Source: an uncultured Pseudomonadota bacterium (GTDB lineage Bacteria > Pseudomonadota > Gammaproteobacteria > Methylococcales > Methylomonadaceae). Taken from it: 29,587 nucleotides of DNA. The notes beneath the pieces are model-generated. The model did no database searches and was not told the origin of the DNA. It saw only the letters and a program-made list of their open reading frames with translations. The position numbers were made by a program, and so were the translations under genes. The DNA is taken from assembly GCA_903902945.1 (NCBI GenBank), contig CAIUWU010000174.1, forward strand, positions 1-29,587, read 5' to 3'. Shown piece after piece: positions 25,103 through 29,587 of this stretch (positions within the stretch are counted from its first letter, which is position 1; every line of letters begins with the position of its first letter).

Positions 25103-26400
25103 GTGGGATTATTACCCAGCACGACAAGCTGATCGGGCTGGTCGATTGCAACAATTTTTACGTCAGCTGTGAACGGGTCTTTCGGCCTGATCTAATTAGC
25201 AAGCCGATGGCCGTGCTCAGCAACAACGACGGTTGCATTGTCGCCCGCAGTAACGAAGTCAAAGCGCTGGGCATCAAAATGGGTGTGCCGCTCTTCCAGG
25301 TGCAGCACTTGGTCGATCAGCATCAGATCCAGCTATTCTCGTCCAATTACACCCTGTATGCCGATATGTCGGCACGGGTGATGTCGATTTTGGAAAGCTT
25401 CTCGCCCACGGTGGAAGTGTATTCCATCGACGAAGCCTTTCTGGATTTCAGTGATCTGTATCCATGGCGCCAGGACCCTATCGCCTATGCCAAACACATC
25501 AAGCAGACAATTCAGCGTTATGTTGGTATTCCGGTTTGTGTAGGCCTAGGCCCTACCAAAACCTTGGCCAAACTCGCCAACTTCGCGGCCAAGAAATGGA
25601 AACGAACCGGTGGCGTATTGAATCTGTCCGACCCAATCAGACGCGAGAAGCTGATGAAGCTCGTGCGGGTCGATGAAGTCTGGGGCATTGTTCGCCAACT
25701 GTCCAAACAGCTCAATCAAATCGGCATTCACTCGGTTTGGGATTTAGCCCAACAATCACCGCAGATAATGCAGCAACGTTTCAGCGTCGTTATGGCGAGA
25801 ACCATCATGGAACTCAACGCCATAAGTTGCTTAGATCTCGAAACCATTGCACCCGACAAGCAGCAAATCGTTTGCTCACGCAGCTTCAGTCGCAAACTGA
25901 CATCGCTGCAGGGACTCAGCCCGGCCATGGCGGAATTCGCCAGCAGAGCAGCCGAAAAACTCAGACAGCAAAACTCCGTCACCGGCTGCGTCACGGTATT
26001 CATCCGCACCAATCCCTTCGCCGAGCACGAACCACAATACCAGCGTGCCGCCAGTTACAAACTGCAACAACCCAGCCAGGACAGCCGAATTATCACCGGC
26101 ATCGTGCAGCAACTGCTCAAAGAGATTTTTCGCCCTGGCTATAGCTATCAAAAATGCGGCGTGCAATTGAGTCATATCCAGCCGCAAACAGCACCCAACC
26201 AATTCGATTTATTCGGCAGCCAGCAAACCCAAGAAAGCCCGCAGCTGATGCAGGCAATCGATCAAATCAATCGCCGGTTTCCGAAAGGCATTGCCATTGC
26301 CTCCACCAAAATCGATCAGACCTGGAAGCCCAAAGCCGAAAACCTGTCGCAACGATATACGACTGATTGGCGAGAGTTGGTTATGGTGTGCTGCAAATAA
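25099..26400 (+). CDS. umuC: UmuC, Y-family DNA polymerase V catalytic subunit
   Basis: 433-residue translesion polymerase. Catalytic carboxylates are D16 in LVDCNNFYVSCERVF and D111/E112 in YSIDEAFLDF. The finger region SNNDGCIVARSNEVKALGIK is typical of UmuC. The thumb and little-finger domains follow. A beta-clamp-binding motif QFDLF is at 368-372. GTG start, overlapping the umuD stop. It is intact although umuD is broken; in E. coli, activity requires UmuD'2, so it would need another UmuD, a restart product, or would be idle. Plasmid- and island-borne umuDC-like pairs are common. Confidence 0.96.
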   Translation: MSGIITQHDKLIGLVDCNNFYVSCERVFRPDLISKPMAVLSNNDGCIVARSNEVKALGIKMGVPLFQVQHLVDQHQIQLFSSNYTLYADMSARVMSILESFSPTVEVYSIDEAFLDFSDLYPWRQDPIAYAKHIKQTIQRYVGIPVCVGLGPTKTLAKLANFAAKKWKRTGGVLNLSDPIRREKLMKLVRVDEVWGIVRQLSKQLNQIGIHSVWDLAQQSPQIMQQRFSVVMARTIMELNAISCLDLETIAPDKQQIVCSRSFSRKLTSLQGLSPAMAEFASRAAEKLRQQNSVTGCVTVFIRTNPFAEHEPQYQRAASYKLQQPSQDSRIITGIVQQLLKEIFRPGYSYQKCGVQLSHIQPQTAPNQFDLFGSQQTQESPQLMQAIDQINRRFPKGIAIASTKIDQTWKPKAENLSQRYTTDWRELVMVCCK

Positions 26401-26538
26401 CTAACAAATCGGTAAGCAGATGAAAAAATCCAACATATTGACTAAATTTAGCGACTTACTACAATCATAGTCAAACATACTGAGATGTTAGTGAGTTAAC
26501 TAAGGTACTTAGACAATCAATCAGCAACACACAATTCT

Positions 26539-26578
26539 TTAAGGATATGTGCAATATAGATACCTTAACTTAAAGATA
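26539..26578. promoter_or_regulatory. Inverted repeat TTAAGG...CCTTAA upstream of the ATPase/HNH pair
   Basis: TTAAGG (26539-26544) and CCTTAA (26573-26578) are perfect inverted copies separated by 28 nt, 60 nt upstream of the ATPase start, within an AT-rich 237-nt gap. This may be an operator or a leader hairpin; nothing else shows how the pair is controlled. Confidence 0.35.
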
Positions 26579-26637
26579 TGATTTTGATTTATCAGATTAT
26601 TATTTATGAATTCTAAAAAGTCCCGCGAGAAGTATTG

Positions 26638-27783
26638 ATGAAAAACATACCAAGAGAGTTGTTATCACGCAATAATGAACAATATGATGTAAATATTATA
26701 ATTGGTGAGAACGGGAGTGGCAAAAGTTTTCTATTAAACGAAATAGCAAAATCTTTCGTCAGTGAAGGAAAGACGGTGATCGCAGTCGCTACTTCTGTGC
26801 ATGATAAGTTTAATATAAAAAAATCCAACTTTCATTTCTTTGGTGGAAGGCTCGGGCGTAACATGGTTAGTAAAGTAATCAAAAAGTCGTTACATTATGT
26901 CAAAAGCAGCAATGAAGATTTTGATCGCGTCAGATCATTAACAAGAGTACTGCATTATATTGGATATGAATCCCATATAGGGGTGAAGATTGGGGGTTTT
27001 AAGCCAAGTAATATTGCGATATTAGAGCATCTTGAATCAGTTTTTGAAAGCGAAAAACAGGATCTTCTGTATCTGTTACAAAAATATCACGATATTTTTA
27101 CCGAGAACGAAATAGTTTCTATTAATTTGGATCATTTCATGTCAAATATCAATTCATCGGCCCTATCAGCGATAGTTCGACATGAAAGTGAAATGAAAAA
27201 ACTAAAAATATTAAAAAATGTTGCAATTTATCTTGAAAAGAAAGAAGCAATCATCGAATTGAATAATGCAAGCTCTGGAGAACTAATGATTTTATCCGCG
27301 CTAATGCATATAGCATCAGCCATTGATCTAGAATCTGTGATATTAATTGATGAACCTGAAAATAGTCTTCATCCTAAATGGCAAAGAGAATATATAGATA
27401 AAATTCTGGATTTATTTTATTTATATAGACCGAAGGTGATTATTGCAACACACTCCCCGCTAGTAATTCCTAATAAAACCCAGCAGCTTAATATATACAG
27501 GATAGACAAGGATAATATAGCAATATCAAATAGGGATACGAGGAATAACGAAGAGATTCTCTGTGACGTATTTGATGTTATTACCCCTGAAAACCGATAC
27601 TTATCTGATAATTTGATTGGCATAATTAATGAATATGAATTAGACAAGATTAGCCACAATAACGCAATACGCAAAATTAACGAATATAAAGAAAAAATTT
27701 ACGATATTCGGCAAAATGCTTTTCTTGAAGGCGTTATTGATATAATTGAAAAAATAAAGAAAACTAAAGAATTGCAAGCATGA
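26638..27783 (+). CDS. ABC/SMC-type ATPase, Septu PtuA-like
   Basis: 381 residues from the ATG at 26638, with GAGAAG upstream (a TTG directly before it is the alternative). Walker A IIGENGSGKSF has its P-loop at 23-30. An ABC-type signature ASSGE is at 211-215, Walker B VILIDEPENSLHP at 234-246, and a switch His in IIATHSP (H272). This is the AAA_15/AAA_21 overcoming-lysogenization-like ATPase architecture, without a TOPRIM domain. Overlap with an HNH gene is the PtuA-PtuB arrangement of Septu defence; in that system the ATPase controls the nuclease. Its DNA is clearly AT-richer than its neighbours, which indicates horizontal origin. It is shorter than many PtuA proteins, so the subtype is uncertain. 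Confidence 0.85.
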   Translation: MKNIPRELLSRNNEQYDVNIIIGENGSGKSFLLNEIAKSFVSEGKTVIAVATSVHDKFNIKKSNFHFFGGRLGRNMVSKVIKKSLHYVKSSNEDFDRVRSLTRVLHYIGYESHIGVKIGGFKPSNIAILEHLESVFESEKQDLLYLLQKYHDIFTENEIVSINLDHFMSNINSSALSAIVRHESEMKKLKILKNVAIYLEKKEAIIELNNASSGELMILSALMHIASAIDLESVILIDEPENSLHPKWQREYIDKILDLFYLYRPKVIIATHSPLVIPNKTQQLNIYRIDKDNIAISNRDTRNNEEILCDVFDVITPENRYLSDNLIGIINEYELDKISHNNAIRKINEYKEKIYDIRQNAFLEGVIDIIEKIKKTKELQA

Positions 27784-28412
27784 GTGATAAAGTCATTTTT
27801 ACAGATGGGGAAAAATTAGCAATGCGGGAAGCATCAATAATAGGACATGAAGCATGGGACAATAATTCTAAGTTATCAAGCCTAAAAAGAAAGATTAAGA
27901 AAAACAGGGTGTTAAGAGCTAATAATAGGTGTTGCTATTGCGGAAGAAATCAGCATGGGGAGTTTTCAATGGTGATAGACATAGAACACATACTGCCAAA
28001 ATCAATGTTTCCAAGATACATGTTTACGCTAAAAAATTTAAGCACCTCATGCAAAAGATGCAATATGAGCATAAAAAGCAATAGAATTGATTTTATATCT
28101 AATGGCATAAAAAATACCTCGAGGAAGGTGTTTAAATCGAAATTATATAAGTTTGTTCATCCAAATTTGGATGAGTATGACTCACATTTACTATTGATTT
28201 CACACCAGATAGGAAAAAGCGTATTAATGAAATATAATGTTATAAACAAAAGCCCAAAGGGATTGTTTACTTACGAGTATTTTCATCTTAAAGATCTCGA
28301 AAAGGATAGTTTTGACTTATCACAAGGAGGCAGAAAACGAAAGGAAATCATTAACCCAATTGCTCGAAAAGCCTTTGAAGAATTAATAACCAGTCTCTAC
28401 GCGACCCAATAA
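27780..28412 (+). CDS. HNH endonuclease, Septu PtuB-like
   Basis: 210-residue protein. The nuclease core has paired zinc-binding cysteines, CCYCG (C51/C54) and CKRC (C91, C94), around DIEHILPKS (D68, H70) and NLSTSCKRCN, the HNH pattern. The C-terminal half is basic and unassigned. The ATG overlaps the ATPase stop (ATGA), so both are made together. In Septu the HNH protein degrades DNA when the ATPase complex is triggered; that role is by analogy. Same AT-rich composition as the ATPase gene. Confidence 0.88.
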   Translation: MSDKVIFTDGEKLAMREASIIGHEAWDNNSKLSSLKRKIKKNRVLRANNRCCYCGRNQHGEFSMVIDIEHILPKSMFPRYMFTLKNLSTSCKRCNMSIKSNRIDFISNGIKNTSRKVFKSKLYKFVHPNLDEYDSHLLLISHQIGKSVLMKYNVINKSPKGLFTYEYFHLKDLEKDSFDLSQGGRKRKEIINPIARKAFEELITSLYATQ

Positions 28413-28577
28413 AACATAACTATAGCTCATTACTTATTTCTTCCCACTAACACTAGTTTTCCTCATTCCATTCAGAACTCTATCCTTTGCCTTTTCGTGC
28501 TCAGTTTGAGATAAAATTAAATCTGCTGGGAATAATGTCAGAATAACAGTCCATGTTTGCCAAAGAGTTAGTGCCAA

Positions 28578-28964
28578 ATGGCATTTTGGGGGCTTCTCGT
28601 ATTCCTCACATTTTGTGGTATAAGGTTGAACACTGGCGCGATCGAGCATATTCCAGAGCAGGTAATGATTTTGATTGGAATTAGTGGCGGTACCGGTCTT
28701 GGAGCTCTTCTCATTGGGGGCGGAGAAGATACTGACAAAACATCAGTTGGATTCTTCCAAGACATATGCGACGACGGAAATGGGTTGAGCTTTCATAGAT
28801 TACAAACAGTCATGTGGACTGTAATCCTCGGCGTAATATTTATCTTCGAGGTAGCACGAGTTATTTCTATGCCTGAGTTCGACACTAGCTTGTTGACTCT
28901 CTTGGGGATCAGCAACGGGATTTATCTTGGCTTTAAATTCCCAGAGCAAAAGGCGAAGACCTGA
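28578..28964 (+). pseudogene. Membrane protein remnant, N-terminally truncated
   Basis: 128 codons with about four membrane segments: MAFWGLLVFLTF, VMILIGISGGTGLGALLIGG, TVMWTVILGVIFIFEVARVI and LLTLLGISNGIYLGFKFPE. It resembles the C-terminal half of a bacterial membrane family whose members contain a GFFxDI...G.SFHRLQ...W segment between segments two and three, as here (VGFFQDICDDGNGLSFHRLQ). Full-length relatives carry a further N-terminal part. Directly upstream is an in-frame TAG (28569-28571), and the codons before it look decayed. The gene might also be a short functional version. GC content returns to normal relative to the HNH gene. Confidence 0.55.
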
Positions 28965-29587
28965 GATGTTCGAGGCGAGGCTGACGGGGTCGCAGAAAAA
29001 AGGTCACCCTTGTGCTCAACCGGACGCGAGGCAGGTGGTGGGTTTTTTATTAAGTCCTGTCGGCGCTCCGGTTAGCGTTGTCGTTGAATGGCAGCTCATT
29101 GGCCCCCTCCCGACCATAAAGGTAAACCTTCGAACGTCAACAAGGGGGTCGGTTTTACACTGTGACGAATGTCCGCTTTCAGGTATCGGAATTCAATGGC
29201 AGCTTTCCGGCAATGAATCTGAAGAACTGACGGTCGCAAGGCGACCCTTTGCCGCCTTCGGAATTTTAAGTTTTAGTGACTGTAATCAGACATATACTTG
29301 TCGTTGAAACTGGCTTACATTGGTTTGTTTGTATAACCTAATACCGTTTTTTCACACCATTTTGCCAGACGGTTTTTTAAGATTTAAAAATCGGCGACCT
29401 TAGTGGAAAAATTTCTTGGCAGTACTAGCTGCTTAATTCATATGCAGTTCTGAGTTGAATCCGCGATATTTGTGTTTGCTGGATGCTCTAACATAGCCCC
29501 TATTTACCGGTTGGAAAAAATTCTCTTGTTGCAAAATAAGGTGGATTGTAAATTACACTAGATTAAAATCGGGTAACAGTTAGGTTC
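28965..29587. other. Terminal non-coding stretch
   Basis: 623 bases to the window end with no supported gene. A 126-codon frame at 28927-29307 overlaps the membrane gene and has no family features. The stretch contains the attC-like hairpin listed separately. The last about 280 bases are AT-rich and may be the promoter region of a gene beyond the edge. Confidence 0.45.
29018..29089. repeat. Imperfect integron attC-like hairpin
   Basis: AACCGGA (29018-29024) pairs with TCCGGTT (29067-29073). After one unpaired C (29025), GCG (29026-29028) pairs with CGC (29064-29066). A single extrahelical base in an otherwise matched stem is a feature of attC sites. GTTGAAT at 29083-29089 fits the R' consensus GTTRRRY. 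No good R'' partner (RYYYAAC) is found at the expected place on the left, so the site is degenerate or the resemblance is chance. It starts 54 nt after the membrane gene stop, the usual place in a gene cassette. Confidence 0.35.

Noticed and set aside
26401..28412. Retron with PtuAB effectors
   Set aside because: No reverse transcriptase with a YxDD motif is present anywhere in the window.
28434..28649. Minus-strand frames of 65-71 codons opposite the membrane gene start
   Set aside because: No ribosome-binding site and no recognisable motif; they are partly the shadow of the membrane gene.
28927..29307. 126-codon plus-strand frame at the right end
   Set aside because: It overlaps the membrane gene in another frame, has no family features, includes the attC-like hairpin, and has low-complexity, non-protein-like composition.
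1..29587. CRISPR array or cas genes
   Set aside because: No regularly spaced repeats of 25-40 nt and no Cas-like proteins were seen.

Overview
The window looks like a chromosomal segment of a gammaproteobacterium. The core genes resemble those of methanotroph-type Methylococcales, but that placement is an impression from protein style and gene order, not a measured result. It divides into a housekeeping half (1 to about 10.18 kb) and an accessory, defence-rich half (about 10.18 kb to the end), with a tRNA-Thr(CGT) gene at the border.

Housekeeping half, mostly on the + strand: the 3' end of moaB (molybdenum cofactor), a small DUF423 membrane protein, pepN (aminopeptidase N), then a compact histidine block hisB-hisH-hisA-hisF-hisI. 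The block covers the middle steps from phosphoribosyl-AMP cyclohydrolase to imidazoleglycerol-phosphate dehydratase. hisG, hisD, hisC and hisE are not here. A convergent gene encodes a large membrane protein fused to a spermidine-synthase-like domain. An unrecognised 211-residue protein and the tRNA follow.

Accessory half, first block (minus strand, 20809 down to 10686): a tight five-gene operon of SNF2-type helicase, DUF4391 protein, type III-like DNA methyltransferase (Mod), Fic-domain protein and type III restriction subunit (Res). The first four genes overlap or are separated by 18 nt or less. This is a complete type III-like restriction-modification system with three extra partners, and it is the strongest candidate here for a poorly described composite defence system. 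A TacA/TacT-like antitoxin-acetyltransferase pair lies just upstream of it.

Second block (22.0-26.4 kb): an IS3-family transposase remnant without orfA, a severed gene fragment beside it, a DUF1993 protein, and a DNA-damage module made of an SRAP (YedK/HMCES) gene divergent from umuD-umuC. Between the divergent genes is a GAAC-N7-GAAC motif, the form of an alphaproteobacterial LexA box. umuD carries a -1 frameshift that separates its catalytic Ser and Lys, with a TGATG stop/restart at the break; umuC is intact.

Third block (26.4 kb to the end): a conspicuously AT-rich, overlapping ATPase + HNH nuclease pair that resembles Septu (PtuA/PtuB), then an N-terminally truncated membrane-protein gene followed by an imperfect integron attC-like hairpin, then non-coding DNA.

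Taken together, the right half reads as a defence and mobility island built up beside a tRNA gene. No integrase and no duplicated tRNA end is visible, so integration at the tRNA is an inference only.
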